NCBI RefSeq assembly: GCF_003970865.1
Contig: NZ_RXLZ01000022.1
Coordinates: 1-64,000 of the forward strand
Length of the DNA stretch: 64,000 nucleotides
From: Stenotrophomonas maltophilia
GTDB taxonomy: Bacteria > Pseudomonadota > Gammaproteobacteria > Xanthomonadales > Xanthomonadaceae
Direction of reading: 5' to 3'
The translations under genes were made by a program, and so were the position numbers. Below the pieces are notes generated by a model. It saw only the letters and a list, made by a program, of their open reading frames with translations. It searched no databases and was not told where the DNA came from. Below are positions 55,191-63,576 of this stretch, piece by piece (the first letter of the stretch is position 1; every line of letters starts with the position of its first letter).

Positions 55191-55403
55191 TTACTGCGTG
55201 GCGTCAGCCTCGGCCTTGCGCTCGCTCGCAGCGGCGTCATCGACGGTTTTCTGCACGCGCTTGGCGCGGTCCAGTGGCTGCTGGATCGCGCGGGCCATGG
55301 CCTGCGGTTCCGGCGGCTTCTCCGGGTTCGGCGTGGGCGGGCGCTGGCAGGCGGACAGCAGCACGGTGGCCAGCAGGGACGTGGACAGGATCAGGATGCG
55401 CAT
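55191..55403 (-). CDS. small lipoprotein
   Basis: 70 aa. The signal ends in a lipobox, LATVLLSAC (Cys19), and the mature part is Pro-rich then charged and helical (AIQQPLDRAKRVQKTVDDAAASERKAEADATQ). The function is unknown; similar small lipoproteins occur in Xanthomonadaceae. Convergent with sppA. Confidence 0.8.
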   Translation of the reverse strand: MRILILSTSLLATVLLSACQRPPTPNPEKPPEPQAMARAIQQPLDRAKRVQKTVDDAAASERKAEADATQ

Positions 55404-55514
55404 GGCGGCACTCCGTGATGGGCGTGCGGGCAGTGTCGCATCCTCGGCAGGGGGCGGCCGTGAGCGCGTATCCTTGCCGCATCGAAATACAGCGGGCGCG
55501 GCCCCGGAGAGCAC

Positions 55515-56291
55515 ATGACCCAGCAACGGTGGCGCCTGGACGGCCAGACCGCCCTGATCACCGGCGCCAGCGCCGGCATCGGCCTTGCCATCGCGCATGA
55601 ACTGGCCGGCTTCGGCGCCGATCTGATGATCGTCGGCCGTGATATCGACATGCTGGAGACCGTGCGCGACGAACTGCTGGATGTGTATCCGCAGATGCAG
55701 GTGCATGCGCTGGCCGCCGATGTTTCCGACGACGAGGATCGCCGCCAGATCCTGGACTGGGTGGAGGACCACAGCGATGGCCTGCACATCCTGGTCAACA
55801 ACGCCGGCGGCAACGTCACCAAGGCGGCCACGGAGTATTCCGAGGATGAATGGCGGAAGATCTTCGAGACCAACCTGTTCTCGGCATTCGAGCTGTCGCG
55901 CTACGCACATCCGTTGCTGGCCCGCCACGCGTCGTCGTCGATCGTCAATGTCGGCAGCGTGTCCGGGCTGACCCACGTGCGCAGCGGTGTGGTCTACGGC
56001 ATGACCAAGGCGGCGATGCACCAGATGACCCGCAACCTGGCCGTCGAGTGGGCCGAGGATGGCATCCGGGTCAACGCGGTAGCGCCGTGGTACATCCGCA
56101 CGCGGCGCACGTCCGGTCCGTTGGCGGACCCGGACTACTATGAGGAAGTGATCAACCGCACGCCGATGCGTCGTATTGGCGAGCCGGAGGAAGTGGCTGC
56201 GGCCGTAGGCTTCCTGTGCCTGCCGGCGGCCAGCTATGTCACCGGCGAGTGCATCGCGGTGGATGGTGGGTTCCTGCGCTACGGGTTCTGA
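55515..56291 (+). CDS. SDR family oxidoreductase
   Basis: 258 aa, classical short-chain dehydrogenase. The cofactor motif is TGASAGIG, with NNAGG in the middle. The catalytic set is Ser in NVGSVSGL and YGMTKAA (Tyr, Lys). The C-terminal end is ECIAVDGGFLRYGF. The overall style resembles tropinone-reductase-like or glucose-dehydrogenase-like SDRs; the substrate is unknown. Single gene. Confidence 0.93.
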   Translation: MTQQRWRLDGQTALITGASAGIGLAIAHELAGFGADLMIVGRDIDMLETVRDELLDVYPQMQVHALAADVSDDEDRRQILDWVEDHSDGLHILVNNAGGNVTKAATEYSEDEWRKIFETNLFSAFELSRYAHPLLARHASSSIVNVGSVSGLTHVRSGVVYGMTKAAMHQMTRNLAVEWAEDGIRVNAVAPWYIRTRRTSGPLADPDYYEEVINRTPMRRIGEPEEVAAAVGFLCLPAASYVTGECIAVDGGFLRYGF

Positions 56292-56302
56292 TCTCTCAGC
56301 GG

Positions 56303-56375
56303 GTAGTGCCGGCCGCTGGCCGGCAACTGCAATCATCTGAAGATCCTGTGGTTGCCGGCCAGCGGCCGGCACTAC
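56303..56375. repeat. SMAG inverted pair (GCCGGC class)
   Basis: GTAG at 56303 (to 56326) and CTAC ending 56375 (from 56352) flank an unrelated 25-bp centre, between convergent genes. Confidence 0.92.
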
Positions 56376-56385
56376 CGGGTGGCTG

Positions 56386-57132
56386 TCACCCCGGTACCGG
56401 GCAGTTGCTGGCCTCCAGCACGCCCTGCAGCCGCTCGCGTTCACCGCGCGCGGTATCGCGGTTCTCCGGTGCGGCGAAGCGCTCACGGCCGCGGGCATCG
56501 CGGAAGCGCTGCTGCCAACCACCGCAGCGCTGCGCTTCGGGAAGCGCTTCGCAGTGGTCGCGCACCACTTCGCAGCTGGCGGCATTCACCGGCGTCACTC
56601 CGCCAAGGCCCTGTACCGTCATCAGCTCGCAGCGGCCCGGCGCGGCCTCGTACTCGTACAGGTAGCCGCTGCCCTGGCTGTCGGTGCACTGGAAGATCGG
56701 AGGAAGCGGCGGCTTCGGTGGACCGTCACCTGCGGTGGCGCGGGCCTCGGCATCGCGGCGCAGCGTCGCGCTGTCGAGGATCTGGTCGTCTCCTTCGTGC
56801 TCGACCATGCCTGCTTCCATGATCGTGCGCCCTTCGTCCGCGCGTCGTGGTTTCGCTGGGGCCGCAGGGGCAACGGCCGGTCCGGCCGGCACCGGCGCGG
56901 GTGTTTCGACGGGGGCGGGTGCAGGTTCCGCAGCCACAGGTGCAGCGGCAGCCGGCTGCGAGTTGGCCGGATCGGGAATGCGCAGCATCTGCTGCTTGCT
57001 GCCGGTGGGGCACGGCGTGCGCTGCAGGGTAGGGACGTCACTACTGCTGGAGGTACAGCGGTAGATCACGCCCTCTTCGGCCAACGCGCTTCCGGGCAGC
57101 AGCGCCAGAAGCAGCCAGATCACTCGGTTCAT
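56386..57132 (-). CDS. DUF4124-like exported protein
   Basis: 248 aa. A signal peptide (MNRVIWLLLALLPGSALA), then EEGVIYRCTSSSSDVPTLQRTPCPTGSKQQ, the DUF4124-type cysteine pair region, a long Ala/Pro linker and a C-terminal Cys-containing segment. Function unknown. The ATG at 57132 is picked for the signal. It lies 35 bp after the next DUF4124-type gene on the same strand, so they may be one operon and are probably paralogues. Confidence 0.78.
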   Translation of the reverse strand: MNRVIWLLLALLPGSALAEEGVIYRCTSSSSDVPTLQRTPCPTGSKQQMLRIPDPANSQPAAAAPVAAEPAPAPVETPAPVPAGPAVAPAAPAKPRRADEGRTIMEAGMVEHEGDDQILDSATLRRDAEARATAGDGPPKPPLPPIFQCTDSQGSGYLYEYEAAPGRCELMTVQGLGGVTPVNAASCEVVRDHCEALPEAQRCGGWQQRFRDARGRERFAAPENRDTARGERERLQGVLEASNCPVPG

Positions 57133-57167
57133 GCGCACAGCGTACAGGCTGCGACGGCGTGCTGCGC

Positions 57168-57845
57168 TCAGCGCTGGCAATCGCGCGACAGGCGTGCATC
57201 GATACCGCGTTGTTCGTTGCTGATGGCGGTGCGTTCACTCTGCAGCGCGCTGTTGTAACGGCGATCCAGCTCCCAGCGGCGATCACTCAGTCGCGCGCAG
57301 ACTTCCTGGGGCGGCAACGCATGGCAGCTGTCGCGGACCAGCACGCTGCCGGCCGGAACCTGCACGTCCATGCCGATCGAGGGGGGGTGATACCCCGCGC
57401 CTTCGCCGACCGGCGTGCCGATGGCCGGGCGTGGTCCGGGGTAGGCCGGGCCACGATGGCCGTGTGGCAGCCAGACACTGGTCCACAGCGGCACCCAGCG
57501 CGGATTGCCTTCGTTGTTGTCGCTGGTATAGCGGCGGCCATCCTCGCTCACGCATTCGTACATCGGCTGCGGCGGCTGGATGTAGACGTGGCGGACTTCG
57601 CGCTCGCGGATGACCGGGGTTTCGCTGGGCGGCGGGGCCGTGGCATCACTGCGCACCACCCGAGGAGCGGGATCGCGCGGGCGCTGCAGGTCGCGCACCT
57701 GCTGGCGGCCGCTGTTGCAGGGCGTGTCCTGCAGCGCAACGGCCCCGTTGCTGGCAACGCAGCGGTACACCCGCACGTCTTCGGCGGCAGGCGCCGTCCA
57801 CGGCAGCAGCAGGCACAGGCTGAGGGTGGCGCGCAGCAGGGTCAT
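57168..57845 (-). CDS. DUF4124-like exported protein
   Basis: 225 aa. A signal peptide (MTLLRATLSLCLLLPWTAPA), then DVRVYRCVASNGAVALQDTPCNSGRQQVRDLQRPRD, the DUF4124 pattern. A middle region is rich in Pro and aromatic residues (YIQPPQPMYECVSEDGRRYTSDNNEGNP), and the end is charged and helical. Function unknown. Related to the preceding gene through the N-terminal domain. It begins 43 bp after tsaC. Confidence 0.78.
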   Translation of the reverse strand: MTLLRATLSLCLLLPWTAPAAEDVRVYRCVASNGAVALQDTPCNSGRQQVRDLQRPRDPAPRVVRSDATAPPPSETPVIREREVRHVYIQPPQPMYECVSEDGRRYTSDNNEGNPRWVPLWTSVWLPHGHRGPAYPGPRPAIGTPVGEGAGYHPPSIGMDVQVPAGSVLVRDSCHALPPQEVCARLSDRRWELDRRYNSALQSERTAISNEQRGIDARLSRDCQR

Positions 57846-57888
57846 GGCGGCAGGGTGCGTGATTGTCCGCAGCAGCGCAATCGCCGGC

Positions 57889-58449
57889 TCAGGAGCGCAG
57901 CACGTTGCCGCTGAGCGCGTCGCGGATCGGGGTGGGTTGGGCCAGGCCACCGGTCTGCCCATCGAGAATGCCGTCGAGCAGGCGCAGCAGGCGCGGGTCC
58001 AGCTCTTCGCGGCTGCGCGCCGGTGGTTCGCCGGCCAGGTTGGCGCTGGTGGAGACCAGCGGGCCGCCCCAGGCGCGGCAGAGTTCGGCCACCAGCGGGT
58101 GCGAGCTGATGCGCACCGCGATACCACTGTGTTCGCCGGTGACCCAGCGCTGCGCGCGCGGGCCGGCGGGCAGGATCCAGGTGTTGGCGCCGGGCCAGCT
58201 GGCCAGTACCGCGCGCTGGCGGGCGTCGGGCAGCGCCTGCAGGCGCACCCAGCCTTCCAGCTGTGCCAGCTCGGCCGCAACCAGGATCATGCCTTTCTCG
58301 ATCGGGCGCTGCTTCAGCCGCAGCACCATGTGCACCGCCGCTTCGTGCGAGGGATCACAGCCCAGGCCCCAGACCGCTTCGGTCGGGTAGGCGATCACGC
58401 CGCCCGCGCGGAGCGTGGCGACAGCAGAGTCCAGGGTGAGTTCTTTCAT
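57889..58449 (-). CDS. tsaC: threonylcarbamoyl-AMP synthase TsaC/YrdC
   Basis: 186 aa, the short YrdC form. It has GVIAYPTEAVWGLGCDPSHEAAV (the nucleotide/threonine pocket), RLKQRPIEKGMILVA and GGPLVSTSANLAGEPPARS. It makes threonylcarbamoyl-AMP for t6A modification of ANN-decoding tRNAs, in the cytosol. The ATG at 58449 matches the family. In Xanthomonadaceae it follows topA, as here, in the smg-topA-tsaC neighbourhood. Confidence 0.95.
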   Translation of the reverse strand: MKELTLDSAVATLRAGGVIAYPTEAVWGLGCDPSHEAAVHMVLRLKQRPIEKGMILVAAELAQLEGWVRLQALPDARQRAVLASWPGANTWILPAGPRAQRWVTGEHSGIAVRISSHPLVAELCRAWGGPLVSTSANLAGEPPARSREELDPRLLRLLDGILDGQTGGLAQPTPIRDALSGNVLRS

Positions 58450-58520
58450 GGTGGCGACCGGCCCGGCGTGGGCCTCCATTATCCCCCTGCTGCGTGCAGA
58501 AGGGGTGGTCGGCGCGGACG

Positions 58521-58603
58521 GTAGGTGCGGACCGTTGGTCCGCACACCTTGCCCCTCATCCACGCATGACGTGGCAGAGCATCCACGCATGGCGTGGATC
58601 TAC
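58521..58603. repeat. three SMAG-type units
   Basis: GTAGGTGCGGACC-GTT-GGTCCGCAC at 58521-58545 (plus). A damaged ATCCACGC unit at 58558-58574 (no head). A complete ATCCACGC unit at 58581-58603 (minus), whose GTAG contains the topA stop codon. Confidence 0.88.
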
Positions 58604-61086
58604 TTCTTTGCGGCGGCCTTCTTCGCCGGGGCCTTCTTAGCGGCCGCCTTCTTTACTGCTTTCTTGGCCGGGGCCTTCTTGGCAGGCGCTTTCTTTGCAG
58701 CGGCCTTCTTCGGCGCGGCTTCCTTCTTCACCGCAGCTTTCTTGGCCGGGGCTTTCTTCGCGGCGGCCTTCTTGGCGCCAAAGCCCTTGCGCACCGGCTT
58801 GCCGGTTTCTTCCATCAGCTGCTGCACTTCGGCCAGGGTCAGCGATGCCGGCTCGCGATCCTTGGGGATCTTGCCGTTCATCTTGCCGTCGCTGATGTAC
58901 GGGCCGAAACGGCCGTTCAGCACCTGGATGTCGCTGCCCTCGAACTCCTTGATGATCCGGTTGCGCGCGATCTCTTCCTTCTCTTCGATCAGGAACACGG
59001 CGCGGGCCAGGTCGATGGTGTACGGATCGTCTTCCTTCTTCAGCGAGGCATAGGTACTGCCGCGCTTGGCGAACGGGCCGAAGCGGCCGATGCCGACGCT
59101 GACCGGCTCGCCCTTGTCCTCACCCAGCGCGCGCGGCATCAGGAACAGCTCCAGCGCGTCTTCCAGGGAGATGGTGTGCATCGACTGGCCGGGGCGCAGC
59201 GAGGCGAACTTGGGCTTCTCCTCGGCGTCCTCGGCGGTGCTGCCGATGGCCGCGTAGGGCCCGAAGCGGCCCAGGCGCACGCTGACCGGCTTGCCGGTCT
59301 TCGGGTCGGTGCCGAGCTCGCGCGCGCCACTGGCCTCGGCACGGTCGACCGATTCCTTCTTGTCTTCCACCAGCTCCTTGAACGGCTCCCAGAAGCGGGC
59401 CATCAGCGGGATCCACTCTTCTTCGCCACGCGAGACGGCGTCGAGCTCGTCTTCGAGCTTGGCGGTGAAGTCGTAGTCCACGTACCGGGTGAAGTGGCTG
59501 GACAGGAACTTGGACACCGCGCGGCCGACGTCGGACGGGCGGAAGCTGCGGCCTTCCATTTCCACGTACTTGCGGAACAGCAGGGTCTGGATGATCGAGG
59601 CATAGGTCGAGGGACGGCCGATGCCGTACTCTTCCAGCGCCTTCACCAGCGCCGCTTCGGTGTAGCGCGGCGGCGGCTGGGTGAAATGCTGTTCGGCCTG
59701 GATGCGTTCCAGCGGCACGCGGTCGCCGGGCTTCATCGCCGGCAGCTTGCGGCCTTCGTCCTCATCCTCGGCGCTCTTGTTGTCCTTGCCTTCTTCGTAC
59801 ACGGCCAGGAAGCCGGCCACCACCACGGTGGTGCCGCTGGCACGGAACACGTGTTCGCTGCCGGCCGAGAGGTCGACGCTGACGGTGTTGAGCGTGGCCG
59901 GAATCATCTGGCAGGCCACCGCGCGCTTCCAGATCAGCTCGTACAGCTTGCGCTCGTCATCGGTCAGGTAGCGCGCGACCTGCGCAGGCGTGCGCAGCGC
60001 CGAGGTCGGGCGCACCGCTTCGTGCGCTTCCTGGGCGTTCTTGGACTTGGTCTGGTAGGTGTTCGGCTGGTCCGGCAGCGAGGCGATGCCGTAGTCGCGG
60101 GCGATCACGTCGCGGATCTCGGCCAGCGCGTCCTGCGACAGGTTCACCGAGTCGGTACGCATGTACGAGATCAGGCCGACGGTACCTTCATCGCCGATGG
60201 CCACGCCTTCATACAGCTTCTGCGCAACCTGCATGGTCTTGCGGGTGGTGAAGCCGAGCTTGCGCGAGGCTTCCTGCTGCAGGGTGGAGGTGGTGAACGG
60301 CGGCGCCGGGCGGCGCTTGCGCTCCTTGCTGGCCACATCGGTGACATGCAGCGAGCCCTGAGCGGCCTGCTGGATGCGCAGGCGGGCGGCCTCGGCGGTG
60401 TCGCCGTCGGTGATGGTGAACTGCTCGAACTTCTGCCCGTCCAGCTTGATCAGCTTGGCGTTGAAGTGCTGCGACGGGTGCGCGCACTCGGCAGCGATCG
60501 ACCAGTATTCGCGGGCGATGAAGGCTTCGATCTCTTCCTCGCGCTCAACGATCATGCGCAGCGCCGGGCTCTGCACGCGGCCGGCGGACAGGCCGCGCTG
60601 GACCTTGCGCCACAGCACCGGCGACAGGTTGAAGCCGACCAGGTAGTCCAGCGCGCGGCGCGCCTGCTGGGCATCGACCAGGTCGCTGGCGATCGCGCGC
60701 GGCTGGCTGATCGCTTCCTTGATGGCGCGCGGGGTGATCTCGGTGAACACCACGCGCTGCATCGGCTTGTCCTTGACCAGTCCGCGTTCCTTCAGGATCT
60801 CGGCGATGTGCCAGCTGATCGCTTCACCCTCGCGATCCGGGTCGGTCGCCAGCAGGATGTCGTCGGCGCTCTTGGCGGCCTTGGCGATCGCATCGACATG
60901 CTTTTCGTTCTTGTCGATCACGTCGTAGTGCATGGCGAACCCGTTGTCCGGGTCGACCGCGCCTTCCTTCGGGATCAGGTCGCGCACGTGCCCATACGAG
61001 GCCAGGACCGTGTAGTCCTTGCCGAGGTATTTGTTGATCGTCTTGGCCTTGGCCGGCGATTCGACGATGAGCAGGTGCTTGGGCAT
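58600..61086 (-). CDS. topA: DNA topoisomerase I with Lys/Ala-rich tail
   Basis: 828 aa. TOPRIM at the start (HLLIVESPAKAKTINKYLG, DPDREGEAISWHIAE), the catalytic Tyr in GLISYMRTDSVNLS, and three C-terminal topoisomerase repeats (VRLGRFGPYAAIG, VGIGRFGPFAKRG, LNGRFGPYISDG) without zinc fingers. The last 60 or so residues are histone-like KKAPAKKAAAKKA repeats, as in other xanthomonads, presumably holding DNA. It relaxes negative supercoils. The ATG at 61086 is the family start. The TAG stop is taken from a SMAG. Confidence 0.97.
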   Translation of the reverse strand: MPKHLLIVESPAKAKTINKYLGKDYTVLASYGHVRDLIPKEGAVDPDNGFAMHYDVIDKNEKHVDAIAKAAKSADDILLATDPDREGEAISWHIAEILKERGLVKDKPMQRVVFTEITPRAIKEAISQPRAIASDLVDAQQARRALDYLVGFNLSPVLWRKVQRGLSAGRVQSPALRMIVEREEEIEAFIAREYWSIAAECAHPSQHFNAKLIKLDGQKFEQFTITDGDTAEAARLRIQQAAQGSLHVTDVASKERKRRPAPPFTTSTLQQEASRKLGFTTRKTMQVAQKLYEGVAIGDEGTVGLISYMRTDSVNLSQDALAEIRDVIARDYGIASLPDQPNTYQTKSKNAQEAHEAVRPTSALRTPAQVARYLTDDERKLYELIWKRAVACQMIPATLNTVSVDLSAGSEHVFRASGTTVVVAGFLAVYEEGKDNKSAEDEDEGRKLPAMKPGDRVPLERIQAEQHFTQPPPRYTEAALVKALEEYGIGRPSTYASIIQTLLFRKYVEMEGRSFRPSDVGRAVSKFLSSHFTRYVDYDFTAKLEDELDAVSRGEEEWIPLMARFWEPFKELVEDKKESVDRAEASGARELGTDPKTGKPVSVRLGRFGPYAAIGSTAEDAEEKPKFASLRPGQSMHTISLEDALELFLMPRALGEDKGEPVSVGIGRFGPFAKRGSTYASLKKEDDPYTIDLARAVFLIEEKEEIARNRIIKEFEGSDIQVLNGRFGPYISDGKMNGKIPKDREPASLTLAEVQQLMEETGKPVRKGFGAKKAAAKKAPAKKAAVKKEAAPKKAAAKKAPAKKAPAKKAVKKAAAKKAPAKKAAAKK

Positions 61087-61180
61087 GTCAGGAAAGGTCT
61101 GTGGGCGGACCGGGGGAGAGGGGCCGCTAGGGTGGAGCAAACGGCCGCATTAGTGAAGCGGCCACGGGCAAATCCATAAA

Positions 61181-61211
61181 CTGAACGCCCGGTAATGCGC
61201 CGGGCGTTCAG
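61181..61211. terminator. hairpin between topA and the RDD gene
   Basis: CTGAACGCCCGG, a seven-base loop, and CCGGGCGTTCAG: a perfect 12-bp stem, 95 bp before topA, probably ending transcripts from upstream genes. The T tract on the minus strand is weak. Confidence 0.65.
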
Positions 61212-61279
61212 GTTTCACCTTATTAGAGGAATCACGCCCGGCCAGCCCATGTCAAGCAGCCAGGCGTGAGGATGGCCGT

Positions 61280-62212
61280 TCATGAGGCCATCTTGGCGAT
61301 GAAGCCGACCGCGAACACCAGCAGGACCACGCCCGCCAGCGACAGCAGGCCGGTCAGCACGAGCACCAGCACGGTCACCGTGCCCAGCTCGCGGCGCTGC
61401 AGCTGCGGCTGGTCGGTGTAGGCCCAGCGGTCGACCACCAGGGTGTCGCAGATCATGTCGTGCAGACCCTGCTTGCGCTCGGTGAAGGCGGCCATCAGGA
61501 AACCGATGCCGAGGGTGAAGCTGCTCAGCAGCATGGCCCAGTAACGACCAAATGCGCGGGCCTTGGTCAGGCGCTCGCCGTTGCCGCGCACGACCTTGAT
61601 GCCGACCGCCATCTTGCCCAGCGTGGCGCCGCCCTGCGAGGCGTGGAACCAGGTGTAGTAGGCCATGCCGATGCAGAGGTTGATCAGGGCACTGGCCAGC
61701 TGGGCCACGATCTCGATGGCCGATTCGCCACTGCCCACCGCGCCCATGCTGGCGCCCAGGATCGCACCGAGGATGGCTCCGATGATGCTGCCGGGGATGA
61801 CCAGCACGAAGTAGTCGATCATGTAGGCCGCCACACGCTTCCAGAAGCCTGCGTAGACCACTTCACCGCCAACCACCGGCTGTGAGTGGCCACCGCTGCC
61901 GGCGGCGGCTGGAGCGCTGTATGGCGAGCTGCTGAGCGCGCCGGTGCCGGGCAGCGGCGCGGTGCCGCTGTCGATGGCGGCATAGTCGCTGCGCAGGTCG
62001 AACCCGCCGCTGCTGGTGGCCGTGCTGGCATCGGCCAGCGTCTGCAGGCCGAGCTCGTCGACCACCTGGCGCAGTGCAGCCCACTGGGCCATGCCCTCGC
62101 GCCAGACCAGGGTGTCCAGGTTGAGCTGGCCGCGCTGGAAGCGCTGGCGGATCTCCTGGACCGGCAGCGGGCCCTGGCGTTGCTGTCCTTCGGCGTAGTA
62201 CCACTCAGTCAT
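61280..62212 (-). CDS. GYF-domain plus RDD membrane protein
   Basis: 310 aa. Residues 1 to about 55 are a GYF_2-type domain (EWYYAEGQQRQGPLPVQEIRQRFQRGQLNLDTLVWREGMAQWAAL). A Ser/Gly/Pro linker leads to an RDD domain with several membrane helices (FWKRVAAYMIDYFVLVIPGSIIGAILG, ATLGKMAVGIKVVRGNGERLTKARAFGRYWAMLLS). The protein ends with a further helix. Partner binding at the membrane is inferred. Its N-domain closely matches that of the next gene, so the two probably act together or arose by duplication. Confidence 0.85.
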   Translation of the reverse strand: MTEWYYAEGQQRQGPLPVQEIRQRFQRGQLNLDTLVWREGMAQWAALRQVVDELGLQTLADASTATSSGGFDLRSDYAAIDSGTAPLPGTGALSSSPYSAPAAAGSGGHSQPVVGGEVVYAGFWKRVAAYMIDYFVLVIPGSIIGAILGAILGASMGAVGSGESAIEIVAQLASALINLCIGMAYYTWFHASQGGATLGKMAVGIKVVRGNGERLTKARAFGRYWAMLLSSFTLGIGFLMAAFTERKQGLHDMICDTLVVDRWAYTDQPQLQRRELGTVTVLVLVLTGLLSLAGVVLLVFAVGFIAKMAS

Positions 62213-62261
62213 TGCATGTTCCCTGTTGAATCATCCTTGGAGGTGCTGGCGTGCGCGTGGC

Positions 62262-63020
62262 TCAGCCGCGGCACGACGGCGGCAGGTACTTGTCGTTGCT
62301 TTCGCCACTGCATTCCCAGCGGCCGCTGTCGCGATCGTACTCCAGCCACAACAGGTCGCCATCGAGGCTATTGCCGGGCAGCGCCAGGGTGGCTTCGATG
62401 CCGCAGTGGCCATTGTTGAAGCGACCGATGTTCACCGCCGACAGCCCTGCATGGGTGAAGTCACCCGGGGCCGGGAAGCCGGCGTCGTTGGCACCCGGGC
62501 AACGGCCTTCGTCATCGGCGAAATGCTGCACCTGGTCCTTCAACGGCTGCAGTGCGGTCACCGCGCCGGCGACCTTGGCGCGCACGGTGTAGTCGTTGTA
62601 GGCCGGCAGCGCGATGGCAGCCAGGATGGCCACGATCGGGACCAGCACCAGCAGCAGGCCACCACCGATGATGGCGGTCAGCGCACAGCCGGACAGTTTC
62701 TTCTTCGGCGCCGGCAGGGCGGTGGCCGATGCACTGGTGGTGTAGGGCGTGGACGGCGGCAGTACCGGCGGCTGCGGCGGAGGTGGTGCCACCGGTTCCG
62801 GTTCGGGCTCGGGTTCCACGGGGGGCGCCGCAGCGTCCAGCGCCGGCACGATCAGGCCGAGTTCGTCGACCACGGTGCGCAACGGCTGCCATTGCGGCAG
62901 GCCGTCGCGCCAGACCAGGGTGTCCAGGGAGATCTGGTTGTTGCGGAACAACTCGACCAACTGTTCCGCCGGCAGCGGACCCTGCTGCCGGTTGCCTTCT
63001 GCATGGAACCACTCGCTCAC
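62262..63020 (-). CDS. GYF-domain plus pilin-like protein
   Basis: 252 aa. It has the same N-terminal GYF_2 domain (EWFHAEGNRQQGPLPAEQLVELFRNNQISLDTLVWRDGLPQWQPL), then a Glu/Pro-rich linker, one membrane helix (GCALTAIIGGGLLLVLVPIVAILAAIALPAYNDYTVRAKVAGAV) that looks like a type IV pilin N-terminus, and a periplasmic head with DDEGRCPGAN and EYDRDSGRWECSGESNDKYLPPSC. A prepilin without a leader peptidase site at the usual place, it more likely stays anchored. It lies just downstream of smg. Confidence 0.82.
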   Translation of the reverse strand: MSEWFHAEGNRQQGPLPAEQLVELFRNNQISLDTLVWRDGLPQWQPLRTVVDELGLIVPALDAAAPPVEPEPEPEPVAPPPPQPPVLPPSTPYTTSASATALPAPKKKLSGCALTAIIGGGLLLVLVPIVAILAAIALPAYNDYTVRAKVAGAVTALQPLKDQVQHFADDEGRCPGANDAGFPAPGDFTHAGLSAVNIGRFNNGHCGIEATLALPGNSLDGDLLWLEYDRDSGRWECSGESNDKYLPPSCRG

Positions 63021-63059
63021 GGGGACGCTCCTGAATGCGCTATGCCCCCAAGTGTACGG

Positions 63060-63533
63060 TCAGTGCAGGGGTTCTGGCTCGTCCATGAACATCTGCGTCT
63101 CCATCCAGGCATACGCCGCCTCGGAGCCGGGCTGGTTGAACAGCACCATCAGTACGACCCACTTCAGGTCGTCCAGGTCCAGTTCGTCCTGGTCCAGGGC
63201 CATTGCCCGGTCCAGCACCAGCTCGCGCTGGTCGGCGTCGAGGATGCCGTGCTGTTCCAGGTACAGCAGGAAGCCGCGGCACTCCACGTCCAGCTTGTCC
63301 AGCTCGGGGCCGTGGTAGACGCGCACGGGGCCATCGACCCTGGCTTGGGCCACGCTCGGCCGCTGCGCGGCCAGGGCATCGAGCCAGTCGAATGCCTTGT
63401 TGATCTCGGTTGGGCTGAAACCGGCCTGGATCAGGCCGTTCTGGAGCGAATCGCGGTCACGGATCAGGTCCGCATCTTCGCTGAAATAGTGTTCAAACAG
63501 GTACAGCAGTACGTCCAGGATGCTCTCTTTCAT
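63060..63533 (-). CDS. smg: Smg family protein (DUF494)
   Basis: 157 aa, standard length. The opening [20 protein letters not shown] and the end [28 protein letters not shown] are the family signature. Function is poorly known; it lies with dprA and the def-fmt cluster in many gammaproteobacteria. It follows dprA by 43 bp on the same strand. Confidence 0.95.
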   Translation of the reverse strand: MKESILDVLLYLFEHYFSEDADLIRDRDSLQNGLIQAGFSPTEINKAFDWLDALAAQRPSVAQARVDGPVRVYHGPELDKLDVECRGFLLYLEQHGILDADQRELVLDRAMALDQDELDLDDLKWVVLMVLFNQPGSEAAYAWMETQMFMDEPEPLH

Positions 63534-63576
63534 TGCCCCTCGGCCTGCGTCGCGCGACGCTGTGGAGGTGAAGAAA

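Noticed and set aside
58594..61179. An 861-codon open frame on the plus strand opposite topA, and similar long antisense frames at 4723-6228, 14198-16279 and 34236-36221
   Set aside because: They are shadows of high-G+C codon bias in topA, the phosphatase, the chemoreceptor and mdtC. Their translations are rich in His/Gln/Arg/Gly with no domain, signal or start site.
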